Shown here one piece after another: positions 27,133 to 37,698 of a DNA stretch of 64,000 bases. The stretch spans positions 124,001 through 188,000 of the forward strand of contig NZ_SNZF01000005.1 in the NCBI RefSeq assembly GCF_004363725.1, written 5' to 3'. The DNA comes from Aquamicrobium defluvii (GTDB lineage Bacteria; Pseudomonadota; Alphaproteobacteria; Rhizobiales; Rhizobiaceae). Every line of letters begins with the position of its first letter. The first letter of the stretch is position 1. The translations under genes were made by a program, and so were the position numbers. The notes below the pieces were generated by a model. The model searched no databases, had not been told where the DNA came from, and saw nothing but the letters and a program-made list of their open reading frames with translations.

Positions 27133-27624
27133 TTACGGTCGCGCCAGATTATCGACCGTGGTATGCACAGGCACACTCCCGGTCAGGAACTCCATAAGGA
27201 CCGACGCCCTCCCCCGGGCATCAAGATCGATCAGCCTGCCAATCCGTCTGGCGAACGGCCCTTCCAGCAACTCGACCGCATCGCCGGAACCGAACCCCGG
27301 ATCGAGATCGATGACGCCATTGCTGTCAGCCTTGCAGATAAGAGCCTCCACAAAACCCGGTTCGACCGCCAGCGGGTGTTCGCCACCCGTGAGAATGTGC
27401 TTCACACCCATCGTGCCGTTGACCGAGCGCCAGCGACCAGCCGAAGAAGCCTCCAGAAACAGATACCCAGGGAAAAGCGGCACAGCCCCGACGAAGGTCC
27501 GACGCGCGTGACGAATGGTCTTGCGCATCTGCGGCAAGAACACGTAAAATCCCTGGTTGCTCAGATTAAAGGCTGCTTGCGCCTCTTTACGAGGCTTGGT
27601 CGCAACAACGAACCAATCCGACAT
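27133..27624 (-). CDS. NusG-family specialised antiterminator (RfaH/LoaP/UpxY-like)
   Basis: The protein has 163 residues from ATG 27624, the start that yields the classic MSDWFVVATKPRKEAQAAFN. The NGN domain follows (FYVFLPQMRKTIRHARR, VPLFPGYLFLE, VNGTMGVKHIL) and then a KOW domain (GSGDAVELLEGPFARRIG). It is a paralogue type and not housekeeping nusG: the latter normally lies with secE, rplK and rplA. Proteins of this kind bind elongating polymerase and let it read through long polysaccharide operons. Its place at the head of the run that starts at 26854 fits that role. Confidence 0.9.
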   Translation of the reverse strand: MSDWFVVATKPRKEAQAAFNLSNQGFYVFLPQMRKTIRHARRTFVGAVPLFPGYLFLEASSAGRWRSVNGTMGVKHILTGGEHPLAVEPGFVEALICKADSNGVIDLDPGFGSGDAVELLEGPFARRIGRLIDLDARGRASVLMEFLTGSVPVHTTVDNLARP

Positions 27625-28040
27625 TTCCCCGGTGCAATTTTCCCCAACACCTCCGCCGCCGTAAAAGCACCGGCGGATACCCACGCCCGAAAGGCGAACC
27701 CACCTTTTCCCTTACCGTTAATTTTGATTTAGTCAAGCAGACACGATCCCCAAGCGAGGGTATCGAGCCATATACAGAGGATAAAAGTCTAAATATTAAA
27801 ATCTGCAATCTAAATTCTAAAAAATATTTATGTGAAAATTTTGAAAAAACTAAATATATATTTTAAAATTTTTAAAATACACGCATAACGTGTTAAATCA
27901 TTAAATTTTTTTTGAATTTATATATGACCCGTACTATCGGGGCGATACAGAATTGGGAACTTTCCCCCAGCGATCTTCTCCGAGGATCATTGAGGGAGAG
28001 CAGATTTTTACTTCCTGGTCAAGAAACGGGGAGGCCCGAT
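27625..28040 (-). promoter_or_regulatory. AT-rich control region of the polysaccharide operon
   Basis: This 416-base gap lies between the dehydratase and the NusG-like gene. I count 19 G or C in the 120 bases 27781-27900 (16%), against well over 55% around it. The block 27840-27930 is made mostly of A and T runs with partial inverted symmetry. This is the kind of DNA bound by MucR/Ros-type or H-NS-like silencers in rhizobia, and a likely promoter. A short CGGG/CCCG hairpin next to the dehydratase stop (28017-28040) could be a weak terminator. No exact -35/-10 pair can be fixed by eye. Confidence 0.6.
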
Positions 28041-30041
28041 TCAGGCCACCGGCTTCGGACCAGATGGCCGGTTTTTTGCTTTCCTGTCGATCCGGATGAC
28101 CATCGCCTCCGGATCGTAGTCGTCGTCATCCCTTGCCAGAACAGCACCGGGTCTGAACTCCGGCACAATGTGCCGCAGCAACTCGACAGCGCGTTCCCGA
28201 TCCTCGTGCTCCACCGCCTGTTCGAGGAAGAGGATCGTCTTGTGCAGGACCTCCTTGTCGATCACGCGCGGAGAGGCTGCAAAGTAAGGCATCTCCGGGG
28301 CACGTTGCAGAACTTCTGTCGAGTCGAAGAGTTCTTCATGCAGCTTTTCGCCCGGACGCAAGCCGGTGAACACGATGTCGATATCGATATAGGGCCTGAG
28401 ACCGGCAAGCTGGATCATGCGCTCGGCAAGATCGACAATCCTCACGGGCTTGCCCATGTCCAGAACCACGATATCGCCCCGCTTTCGGCCCGCATAGGCC
28501 GCGGCAGCATTGAGAACCAGACATACGGCCTCGGGTATGCTCATGAAAAAACGGGTGATTTCTGGATGGGTGACCGTCACCGGACCACCCTCCGCGATCT
28601 GCTTTTCAAAGCGGGGAACGACGGAGCCGTTCGAGCCAAGGACATTGCCGAAACGGACCGTCGTGAACAGGGTTGTCTGGGAGGCCATGTCCAGCGACTG
28701 GCAATAGGCTTCCGCCGCGCGCTTGCTGGCGCCCATGACATTGGTCGGCTTCACCGCCTTGTCCGTGGAGATCAGGACGAAATTGCAGGCACCGAACCTG
28801 ACTGCCGCTTCCGCCACATTGCGGGTGCCGAGCAGGTTGGTCTTGATGCCCTCGACCGGGTTTTCCTCAACGATCGGAACATGCTTGAGCGCCGCCGCGT
28901 GGAAGACAAGGTTCGGCCGGAACCGCGCGAAGACGGCCTCCACCCTCGTGTTGTCCCGGACATCGACGAGGTTTGCTTCAATCCGTATCTGCGGACAGCT
29001 TTCCCGCAACTCCATATCCAGCTTGTAGAGATGGAGTTCGGAAGCATCCGCCAGCACAAGCTGGGCCGGTCCATATTCCGCAATCTGCCGGCAAAGCTCG
29101 GAACCTATTGAACCGCCAGCACCCGTCACCAGCACCACGCGACCGTTGATAAGCCGCGCCACGCTTGCCAGATCGGCAGCTATCTCCGGCCGCCCCAGCA
29201 GGTCGCTGAGATCGATCGGCTTCGGCTGAAGCAGACTCTGCCCCGTAAGCTGCGCCGTCTCTGTGAAATCGGGAATGCGGGAAACCCTGATCCCCAGCCG
29301 GGTGGCCAACTGCACGACCTCGGCCAGATGCTGCCTGCTCGGGGCTTCCTCGGTGTCGATCAGTTCGCTGATCGGCGTTCCCCTGACCTTGAACCGCTCA
29401 ACCAGCAATTCGAGATCCTCGAAGCTGCCGACCACCTTGACGCCCTGGACGATGCGAGCCTGGTTGAGAACCCCATCGTCCAGTATGCCAAGTATATTGA
29501 ACTCGCCGGCCGCCCCGCGCCGGTTCGCGCGTATGAAGCTCTCCGCATTGTCCGTGAGTCCGTAAAGCAACACGTGGCGCATCGCGTTCGCCGGCGTGCT
29601 TGGCCTGGTCCAGGCCATGGAGAAAAACGACCTCTCCATCAGGAGGCGATAGGCAGTGCGGCTGAAGGAAAGACCGGCCACCAGATAGATGAGCGTCAGA
29701 ACGGGTACAGAGCGCGGCACATTCGAACCGCGCGTCATCAGGAACGCCGCAATCGTGTAGGCGATCACCGATGCCGAGACGACCTTGACGATCGTAACCA
29801 TGTCGGGGATCGAAAAATACCGCCACGATGCGCGATTGGCCGAAAACAGCCAGTAGAAGCAGATGAAGATCGCAACGAACGCAAGCGCCTTTTCCTCAAG
29901 GCCAGGCACGGCGAACATGAAGCGCTCGCCATAGGCGGTGACATAGGAAAGGATGAATGCGGCAAACGCGGTGAAAGCATCCAGCGCAGTGCCGGCAACT
30001 CGCAGAATGCGCGCTCTACGCACCAGATCGCGAAACTTCAT
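28041..30041 (-). CDS. Membrane nucleotide-sugar 4,6-dehydratase/epimerase (WbpM/CapD/FlaA1 family)
   Basis: This 666-residue enzyme has four N-terminal membrane helices (residues about 15-125) and a first Rossmann domain (VLLYGLTDNAESFI). A second, SDR-type domain follows with VLVTGAGGSIGSELCRQI near residue 300 and the WbpM-type active site (STDKAVKPTNVMGASK, where Met replaces the usual Tyr). The family makes UDP-4-keto-6-deoxy-GlcNAc, a precursor of QuiNAc, FucNAc or bacillosamine. ATG 30041 is chosen because GAGGAG precedes it and the upstream frame has no family similarity. It opens the minus-strand locus. Confidence 0.92.
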   Translation of the reverse strand: MKFRDLVRRARILRVAGTALDAFTAFAAFILSYVTAYGERFMFAVPGLEEKALAFVAIFICFYWLFSANRASWRYFSIPDMVTIVKVVSASVIAYTIAAFLMTRGSNVPRSVPVLTLIYLVAGLSFSRTAYRLLMERSFFSMAWTRPSTPANAMRHVLLYGLTDNAESFIRANRRGAAGEFNILGILDDGVLNQARIVQGVKVVGSFEDLELLVERFKVRGTPISELIDTEEAPSRQHLAEVVQLATRLGIRVSRIPDFTETAQLTGQSLLQPKPIDLSDLLGRPEIAADLASVARLINGRVVLVTGAGGSIGSELCRQIAEYGPAQLVLADASELHLYKLDMELRESCPQIRIEANLVDVRDNTRVEAVFARFRPNLVFHAAALKHVPIVEENPVEGIKTNLLGTRNVAEAAVRFGACNFVLISTDKAVKPTNVMGASKRAAEAYCQSLDMASQTTLFTTVRFGNVLGSNGSVVPRFEKQIAEGGPVTVTHPEITRFFMSIPEAVCLVLNAAAAYAGRKRGDIVVLDMGKPVRIVDLAERMIQLAGLRPYIDIDIVFTGLRPGEKLHEELFDSTEVLQRAPEMPYFAASPRVIDKEVLHKTILFLEQAVEHEDRERAVELLRHIVPEFRPGAVLARDDDDYDPEAMVIRIDRKAKNRPSGPKPVA

Positions 30042-30363
30042 GCTGTAGAAACTCTCCTCGGCAAGGCAGCAAAGATCAGCCCCGCCCCCGGGCAATCAGC
30101 ATCGTTTCCCGCTCATCGCGCCAACCGGAATCGGCAGCGCGTTCCCCCCATACGCGAACTTTCCACCCGACAATAACTAACGCCGTGTTATCGGAGTCGT
30201 TGCCCTGTGAAAATCCCGCGCTTACCAATTTGCCACCCTAACACGACAAAACCATGTCCTATCATCGGGATAGGGTGAAAAAGGGAGGAATCGGACGACA
30301 ACAACTGTAACAACCAGCCGCAGAAAGTGATCCAGGATGGAACATCTCCTCTGGCTGCCGGTA
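30042..30363. other. Intergenic region between smc and the polysaccharide locus
   Basis: These 322 bases hold no gene I can support. They contain the probable promoter of the dehydratase gene. A small hairpin is present, CCTATC/GATAGG (30258-30274, 5-base loop), followed on the minus strand by ACATGGTTTTG, which may be a weak smc terminator. The region marks the border between the accessory locus and core genes. Confidence 0.5.
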
Positions 30364-33300
30364 TCAGCTCGCTTCGCGCATGGCCTCGGCTTCCTGAAGG
30401 TCAACCGAAACGAGCTGGCTTACGCCCTGCTCCGCCATGGTCACTCCGAAAAGGCGGTCCATGCGCGCCATGGTGATGGGATTGTGGGTGATGACGACAA
30501 ACCGCGTTTCGGTTGAAGCCGCCATTTCGTCCATCAGGTTGCAGAAGCGCTCGACATTGTGGTCGTCCAGCGGCGCATCCACCTCGTCGAGCACGCAGAT
30601 CGGCGCAGGATTGGTGAGGAAGACGGCGAAGATGAGCGACATGGCCGTCAGCGCCTGCTCGCCACCCGAGAGCAGCGTCATGGTCTGCGGTTTCTTGCCG
30701 GGCGGGCGGGCGAGGATTTCAAGTCCCGCCTCAAGCGGATCGTCCGATTCGATGAGCTGCAATTCAGCCGTACCCCCGCCGAACAGATGCGAGAACAGGC
30801 GCTGAAAATGGCCATTGACCACTTCGAAGGCTGCCAGCAGTCGCTCGCGCCCTTCACGGTTCAGGCTCTGGATCGCCTGCCGGAGCTTGCGGACCGCTTC
30901 TATGATGTCGTCGCGTTCGGAAACGATGGTATCCAGCCGCTCGGCCAGTTCACGCTGCTCTTCCTCGGCGCGCAGATTGACCGCACCCAGCCGTTCGCGC
31001 TCGATCTTCAGCCGCTCAAGCGTGCGCTCTACATTGGTGGCGTCCGGCATCGGATCGTCCGGTTGCAGGCCAGTGTGGCGGATCACCAGATGCGGCGGCG
31101 TGTTGAGCGCCTCCTGAATGCGCGCCTCGACCTCCTGCCGCCGCTCGTTGGCAGCCGTCAGCCTCTCCTCGGCACGCGCCCGCGCCTCACGGGATTCGGC
31201 CAGCCCCTGAATGGTGGCGGTTGCCGCCCTGTCCAGCTCCGCCTGCCGGTTTTCGGCTTCCTGAAGCCGGTCCGCCGCTTCCTTGCGCTGCGCTTCGGCC
31301 CGCGAAAGCTCGGACAGCAGCGCGCGACGGCGCATATCGAGCTCATCCGGCGCGTCGGCAAGCGTCTCACGCTCCTGAAGCGCCTCGGCGCGGCGTTCGT
31401 GAAGGGCACGGATATGGCTGTCGGCATTCTCGGCGCGCATCAGCCAGTTGCGGCGCTCGGTTTCGATCGCCAGAATCCGGCGCGCGCGCGCCTCGGCCTC
31501 ACGGCTCAGTCCGTCGTGAACGGCGCGCGCCTCGGCAAGAGCCGCGCGGTCGGACGCGACGACGGCGGAAGCCTGTTCGAGCCGAAGCTGAAGATCGCCC
31601 GGATCGGGCGCGTCGCGCAACGCCTCCTCCGCCTCCGCATGGGTGGCGGATGCTTCCTCCAGTTCCTCCATCAGCCGCTGGCGTGCATCTTCCAGAGCGT
31701 CGCGGCGGCTTGCAATCTCGCCCGCCGCCCGTTCGGCCTGTGCCAGTGCCGTACGGGCCTGATCGAGTTTCGCCTGCGTTTCCCGCAACACCTGCCGTGC
31801 AGCGCGCTCGGCATCGATGTTGCCGCGGATTGCGGCTTCGGCAGCGGCAAGCGCCTCCTCGGCCGCGCGCACCCTGACCGTCGCAGCGACCGCCTCCGCA
31901 TCCAGTTCTGCCAGCCGGTTTTTCTGCGCCAGACGCAGGGCTGCGGCAGTCGGCGCGTCCGCACTGGCAGTGAAACCGTCCCACCGCCACAATGCACCCT
32001 CACACGTCACCAGCCGCTGGCCGGGTGCGAGCAGAGGCTGTAGCGCCGGTCCCTCGTCCGCTTCGACGATGCCGATCTGCGCCAGACGCCGCGACAGCTG
32101 GTCCGGCGCACGCACCACCGAAGCAAGGCTTCGTACGCCTTGCGGCAATGCGGGGTCGCCATCGGCAGGCGCAACATCGCCCCAATGCACAGGCGCACTG
32201 CGATCCAGCGGAACGTCGAGGTCTTCGCCAAGAGCCGCACCGAGCGCGGTCTCAAAACCGCGCTCCACGCCGATCTGCTCCAAAACGGCCGGAAACAGGT
32301 CGCTGCCGCCAGCGCCCAGCATTTTTGCAAGCGTTCGCGCCTCGGTCTCGATGCGGGCCAGCTCCGCCCGGGCATCCTGCACAGGGCCGCGCGCTTCGCT
32401 CTCGGTCTCGCGGGCTTCCGCCACGGCCTGCTCGCAAGCCTCGACAGCGGCTGCCGCCTCTTCCAGGGCCGCACCCGCCTGTTCGACCAGTTCGCGCTTC
32501 TCGGCCGGGTCCGCGAGAGCGGCGAGCCGGCCCCCGATGTCCGACAGTTCGCGGTCCATCTCGCCGAGCTGGCGCGCGAAACGGTCGCGGCGCTCACCGG
32601 CTTCGCGCAGGGAGCGCTCCACCTGATTGCGGGAGGCTGCCGCCTCCGCACGTTCCGCCGTCAGCCGCGCCAGCGCATCCTCGCTGTTGCCGAGCGTTTC
32701 GGCGGCAGCCTCAAGGGCTGCGCGGACGGCCTCCGCCCGCTCGGCCGAGCCCGCATTCTCCTCGTTCAGAGCCCCTTCTTCTTCGGCCAGCCGCTCCAGA
32801 ATGTCGGCGTTTTCCCGTACCATGCGCTCTTCGCGCGCAATGTCGGCGTCAAGCTGTTCCAGCCGCCTGTCGAGTTCCGACTGGCGCGAAAGGATGCGCC
32901 TGGCTTCCTCCTCAAGCTGGGCATTGGCGATGGACAGACGCTGGAAGGCTGCGGCCGCGGCCGCTTCGGCCTCGCGCAATTGCGGCAGCCTGTGCGCGCC
33001 GATGGCCTGTTCTTTCGCAGCCTCGACCTGTGCCGCCGCACGTTCGCCGACCAGAGACGTTGCCTGGGCCAGCGCGGAATGCGCCTCGCTTTCCTGTGCC
33101 GTGGCCGCGCTCCAGCGCAGATGCAGCAAGGTCGCCTCGGCCTTCCGGATGTCCGAGGACAGGTTCCTGAAGCGGGAAGCCTGCCGCGCCTGCCGCTTCA
33201 AACTTTCGATCTGGCCTTCGAGTTCACCGACCACATCGTCGAGACGTTCGAGATTCTGCTCGGCCGCCCGCAAACGCAGTTCCGCCTCATGGCGGCGGCT

Positions 33301-33822
33301 GTGCAGGCCGGAAATGCCGGCCGCCTCTTCCAGAAGCGCACGCCTTGCCTGCGGCTTCGCCTGAATCAACTCGCCGATGCGCCCTTGCCCCACCATGGAA
33401 GGAGAGCGCGCACCGGTCGACTGGTCGGCGAACAGAAGCTGCACGTCCTTGGCACGCGCTTCCTTGCCGTTGATGCGGTAGACCGACCCTGCCTCGCGCT
33501 CGATGCGGCGCGAGACCTGCAATTCGTCGGTATCGTTGAAGGCTGGCGGCGCGGTGCGGTCGCTGTTGTCGAGGAACAGCGTGACTTCGGCCGTATTGCG
33601 GGCGGGACGCGAGCCCGAACCTGAAAAGATCACGTCGTCCATGCCGGACGCGCGCATGTTCTTGTAGGAGCTTTCGCCCATGACCCAGCGCAGGGCTTCG
33701 ACAAGGTTGGACTTGCCACAGCCGTTTGGCCCGACAATGCCCGTCAGGCCGCGTTCGATGACGAATTCGCCAGGTTCGACAAAGGATTTGAAACCGAGAA
33801 GGCGAAGGCGCGAAAACTTCAT
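30364..33822 (-). CDS. smc: Chromosome segregation ATPase SMC
   Basis: This 1152-residue protein matches the SMC length and layout. The N-terminal head has Walker A VGPNGCGKSNLVEA, followed by the first long coiled coil (about 170-490). The hinge is near 520-640 and the second coiled coil runs to about 930. The C-terminal head has the signature LLSGGEQALTAMS (about 1052) and Walker B CVLDEVDAPLDD (about 1077). It forms the condensin core with ScpA and ScpB, which are not in this window, and organises the replicated chromosome. GAGGA lies 5 bases before the ATG. The repetitive Glu/Ala/Arg coils give long but meaningless frames on the other strand. Confidence 0.98.
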   Translation of the reverse strand: MKFSRLRLLGFKSFVEPGEFVIERGLTGIVGPNGCGKSNLVEALRWVMGESSYKNMRASGMDDVIFSGSGSRPARNTAEVTLFLDNSDRTAPPAFNDTDELQVSRRIEREAGSVYRINGKEARAKDVQLLFADQSTGARSPSMVGQGRIGELIQAKPQARRALLEEAAGISGLHSRRHEAELRLRAAEQNLERLDDVVGELEGQIESLKRQARQASRFRNLSSDIRKAEATLLHLRWSAATAQESEAHSALAQATSLVGERAAAQVEAAKEQAIGAHRLPQLREAEAAAAAAFQRLSIANAQLEEEARRILSRQSELDRRLEQLDADIAREERMVRENADILERLAEEEGALNEENAGSAERAEAVRAALEAAAETLGNSEDALARLTAERAEAAASRNQVERSLREAGERRDRFARQLGEMDRELSDIGGRLAALADPAEKRELVEQAGAALEEAAAAVEACEQAVAEARETESEARGPVQDARAELARIETEARTLAKMLGAGGSDLFPAVLEQIGVERGFETALGAALGEDLDVPLDRSAPVHWGDVAPADGDPALPQGVRSLASVVRAPDQLSRRLAQIGIVEADEGPALQPLLAPGQRLVTCEGALWRWDGFTASADAPTAAALRLAQKNRLAELDAEAVAATVRVRAAEEALAAAEAAIRGNIDAERAARQVLRETQAKLDQARTALAQAERAAGEIASRRDALEDARQRLMEELEEASATHAEAEEALRDAPDPGDLQLRLEQASAVVASDRAALAEARAVHDGLSREAEARARRILAIETERRNWLMRAENADSHIRALHERRAEALQERETLADAPDELDMRRRALLSELSRAEAQRKEAADRLQEAENRQAELDRAATATIQGLAESREARARAEERLTAANERRQEVEARIQEALNTPPHLVIRHTGLQPDDPMPDATNVERTLERLKIERERLGAVNLRAEEEQRELAERLDTIVSERDDIIEAVRKLRQAIQSLNREGRERLLAAFEVVNGHFQRLFSHLFGGGTAELQLIESDDPLEAGLEILARPPGKKPQTMTLLSGGEQALTAMSLIFAVFLTNPAPICVLDEVDAPLDDHNVERFCNLMDEMAASTETRFVVITHNPITMARMDRLFGVTMAEQGVSQLVSVDLQEAEAMREAS

Positions 33823-33906
33823 CCGCGTCCTCGTTCCGGGAGAAAAAAGTCATGCATCAGGGAGAGCGGCGCACCGGTGGCGGGCCGCTCCGATGCTGCC
33901 GGGACG

Positions 33907-34596
33907 TCAAAGCAGCGGATCAATGACCGCCGAGATTTCGTCAATCGACAAAGCCCCCTTGTAGACTTTTCCGTTGATGATGAAGGTCGGCGTGGAGTCG
34001 ATCCTGAATTCCTCCGCGCCGCGCTTCTGGACCGCTCTCACTTGGTCAAGAAGATTCTGGTCAGTCAAGCAGGCGTTGAAGCTCTCCTGTGTAAAACCGG
34101 CGAGCTTGGCAAGCTGGAACATCGCGTCCTTGACGTTCTCGGCCGCCGCCCAGTTCATCTGCTGCCTGAACAGCACATCGATCATCGGGAAATAGTTGTC
34201 GCCGGCGCAGCGCGCCAGCATGAAGCCGGCCTCGGCGCGCGGGTCGAACGGAAACTCGCGCAGGATGAAGCGCACCTTGCCGGTGTCGATGTATTTCTTC
34301 TCGACCTCCGGATAGGTGTTCACCGCGAAATGAGCGCAGTGCGAGCAGGTCATCGAGGCATATTCGACGACCGTGACCTTCGCATCGGCGCTGCCTTTCA
34401 CCTTGTCCGGCAGCGCACCTTCCTTGAGCACCTCGGCCATGTCCAGCGTATCCGATGCGGGCGGCGCTGCCGTGGAGGCGGAAGCGGACGAGGCGTTGGC
34501 CGTGCCCTGCTGGCCTGAATCGCTGCACGCCGACAGCAGCAGTCCGGCGGGAACCGCGGCCAGTGAAGAAAGGACTGTTCTGCGGGACAAGCTCAT
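33907..34596 (-). CDS. DsbA-family thiol:disulfide lipoprotein
   Basis: This exported protein has 229 residues. The signal SRRTVLSSLAAVPAGLLLSAC resembles both a twin-arginine and a lipoprotein signal. The mature part has a low-complexity Ser/Ala linker and then a thioredoxin fold with the redox site MTCSHCAHF (CSHC). The cis-proline segment reads STPTFIINGK. It likely oxidises or isomerises disulfides in envelope proteins. ATG 34596 has AGGTG six bases upstream, better than the GTG three codons earlier. It lies directly upstream of smc on the same strand, the usual rhizobial order. Confidence 0.92.
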   Translation of the reverse strand: MSLSRRTVLSSLAAVPAGLLLSACSDSGQQGTANASSASASTAAPPASDTLDMAEVLKEGALPDKVKGSADAKVTVVEYASMTCSHCAHFAVNTYPEVEKKYIDTGKVRFILREFPFDPRAEAGFMLARCAGDNYFPMIDVLFRQQMNWAAAENVKDAMFQLAKLAGFTQESFNACLTDQNLLDQVRAVQKRGAEEFRIDSTPTFIINGKVYKGALSIDEISAVIDPLL

Positions 34597-34734
34597 GCGA
34601 ATCACCTGATTTGTTTTCCGATTGTGTACCGTGACGGCCTATAAAAGCGAGAGTCGTGGCCAATTAAGGCATTGAGACGGACAATCCAATCGCCTGGCCA
34701 TGTTGGCATGATCACGAAAGCGCGATGGCCGGCA

Positions 34735-35238
34735 TTACCCCTGCTTCCTGCGGCCGAGAACGGTGGCGCCCAGCCGCTCCAGCGATGCGCGCAGACCTTC
34801 ATCCTCGATCTTGTCGACGGTGCGTGCCAGCCTTGCCTTCTCAGCCTCCGTCAGGGCGCGCAATGTCGGCGCCTTGCGCCGGACCGGACCGCTCAGCGGC
34901 TTCTGCACGATGCGAATGCGCCCGATTGCGGCGAAGCCGAGAAAGGCGTTGACGCGGCCGATGACCTCGCCGCTCTGGTGCTGGATGTGCAGCGCGGCCA
35001 GCCCCTCGCAGGCTATGACCAGCACGGCCGGCTGGAATGGGTCGTCCTCGCGCATGCGGCGGGGCCACTGGATCTTTTCCGGCCGGCAGCTCGAAGCCAG
35101 CCTTTCCCCGACGATCTCCTCCCACGACTGGACGAGCCCGACGGATATGCCTGCGCGCTTGCGCAGCACGGGATCGAGGATGCCCGTTGCCAGATCGCTG
35201 ACCGGAACGGGATTGCCCGTGAAGGGTTTCCCTGCCAT
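34735..35238 (-). CDS. dciA: DciA family protein (DUF721), replicative helicase operator
   Basis: This 167-residue protein has the DUF721/DciA pattern: an N-terminal half PVSDLATGILDPVLRKRAGISV and SWEEIVGERLASSCRPEKIQW, then LHIQHQSGEVIGRVNAFLG and IGRIRIVQKPL. DciA helps load DnaB in bacteria that lack DnaC or DnaI. A basic C-terminal tail follows the domain. It is divergent from mutY with only about 60 bases between the two starts, which must hold both promoters. Confidence 0.88.
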   Translation of the reverse strand: MAGKPFTGNPVPVSDLATGILDPVLRKRAGISVGLVQSWEEIVGERLASSCRPEKIQWPRRMREDDPFQPAVLVIACEGLAALHIQHQSGEVIGRVNAFLGFAAIGRIRIVQKPLSGPVRRKAPTLRALTEAEKARLARTVDKIEDEGLRASLERLGATVLGRRKQG

Positions 35239-35298
35239 GTGCGTACTCCAGCGACGTTTAATCGAACCTCAGGCACCGGAAACCGGTATTTCCGATCA

Positions 35299-36390
35299 AT
35301 GGCACCGCAGGACAAAAGCCGCAAGCCCGCCATCGCGGCCAGACTTCTGGAGTGGTACGACGCCCACCATCGCGAACTGCCCTGGCGGACCGCGCCCGCA
35401 GCTCTCGCGAGAGGCGAGCGGCCAGACCCCTACCGCGTGTGGCTCTCCGAAATCATGCTGCAACAGACCACGGTCGAGGCGGTCAGATCCTATTTCAGCG
35501 CGTTCGTCGCGCGCTGGCCTACGGTGTCGGCGCTCGCGGCCGCCGCGAATGACGACATCATGAAAGCATGGGCCGGGCTCGGCTACTATTCCCGCGCCCG
35601 CAACCTGAAAGCGTGCGCCGATCTGGTCGCCGCCCAGGGCGGGGTTTTTCCCGACACGGAAGAGGGCCTGCGCACCCTGCCGGGAATCGGCCCCTATACG
35701 GCGGCGGCCATAGCCTCCATCGCCTTCGACCGGCCCGCCGCCGTGATGGATGGCAATGTAGAACGTGTCATTTCGAGGCTGTTTCGCATTGAAACGCCCC
35801 TGCCGCAGGCCAAGACGCAAATCCGCGCCCTCGTGGAGCAGATGGTGCCTGCGACGCGGCCGGGCGATTTCGCGCAGGCGACGATGGACCTTGGCGCCAC
35901 CATCTGCACGCCCCGCCGGCCGAAATGCATGTTGTGCCCGCTGCGCGAGGATTGCGATGCGCTCGCTGCCGGCGATCCCGAACTCTATCCGGTGAAGCTG
36001 GCAAAGCCCGAAAAGCCGCTGCGGCGTGGCGCAGCGTTCGTCGCGGTCCGCGCCGATGGTGCCGTGCTGTTGCGCAAGCGGCCGGAAAAGGGGCTGCTCG
36101 GCGGCATGACCGAGGTGCCGACCAGCGGCTGGACCGCACGGCTGGACGGCGAGACCTCGCCCGACGCCGCCCCCTTCCCTTCGCAATGGGAACGGGCCGG
36201 GCAGATCGCCCATGTGTTCACGCATTTCACGCTGGAACTGGACATCTATCGCACCCGGTTCGACGGCAATCCGGCAGACCATTTCTGGTCGCGGCCTGAC
36301 GAACTGCATGGCGAGGCTCTGCCTACCGTCATGAAAAAGGCGATAGAGGCTGCCATACCCGGCGCGACGAAACACAAGGCAGGCCGATGA
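35299..36390 (+). CDS. mutY: A/G-specific adenine glycosylase MutY
   Basis: The enzyme has 363 residues from ATG 35299; the open frame continues upstream only because it mirrors dciA. It removes A opposite 8-oxoG. Visible features are LSEIMLQQTTVEAV with the catalytic glutamate, the helix-hairpin-helix LPGIGPYTAAAI, VMDGNVERVISR with the catalytic aspartate, and the 4Fe-4S ligands C-X6-C-X2-C-X5-C (CTPRRPKCMLCPLREDC, about residues 203-219). A C-terminal NUDIX-like domain reads the 8-oxoG (KRPEKGLLGGMTEVP). It converges with ccrM, 12 bases apart. Confidence 0.97.
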   Translation: MAPQDKSRKPAIAARLLEWYDAHHRELPWRTAPAALARGERPDPYRVWLSEIMLQQTTVEAVRSYFSAFVARWPTVSALAAAANDDIMKAWAGLGYYSRARNLKACADLVAAQGGVFPDTEEGLRTLPGIGPYTAAAIASIAFDRPAAVMDGNVERVISRLFRIETPLPQAKTQIRALVEQMVPATRPGDFAQATMDLGATICTPRRPKCMLCPLREDCDALAAGDPELYPVKLAKPEKPLRRGAAFVAVRADGAVLLRKRPEKGLLGGMTEVPTSGWTARLDGETSPDAAPFPSQWERAGQIAHVFTHFTLELDIYRTRFDGNPADHFWSRPDELHGEALPTVMKKAIEAAIPGATKHKAGR

Positions 36391-36402
36391 GGAGAATGCG
36401 GG

Positions 36403-37698
<1,296 letters not shown>

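Noticed and set aside
26867..27176. Short minus-strand frames around the nine-base G run
   Set aside because: No ribosome site, no domain and Cys/Trp-rich noise; I treat the stretch as an untranslated leader.
30559..33624. Long plus-strand frames opposite smc
   Set aside because: The Glu/Ala/Arg coiled coils of SMC create open antisense frames; none has family features.
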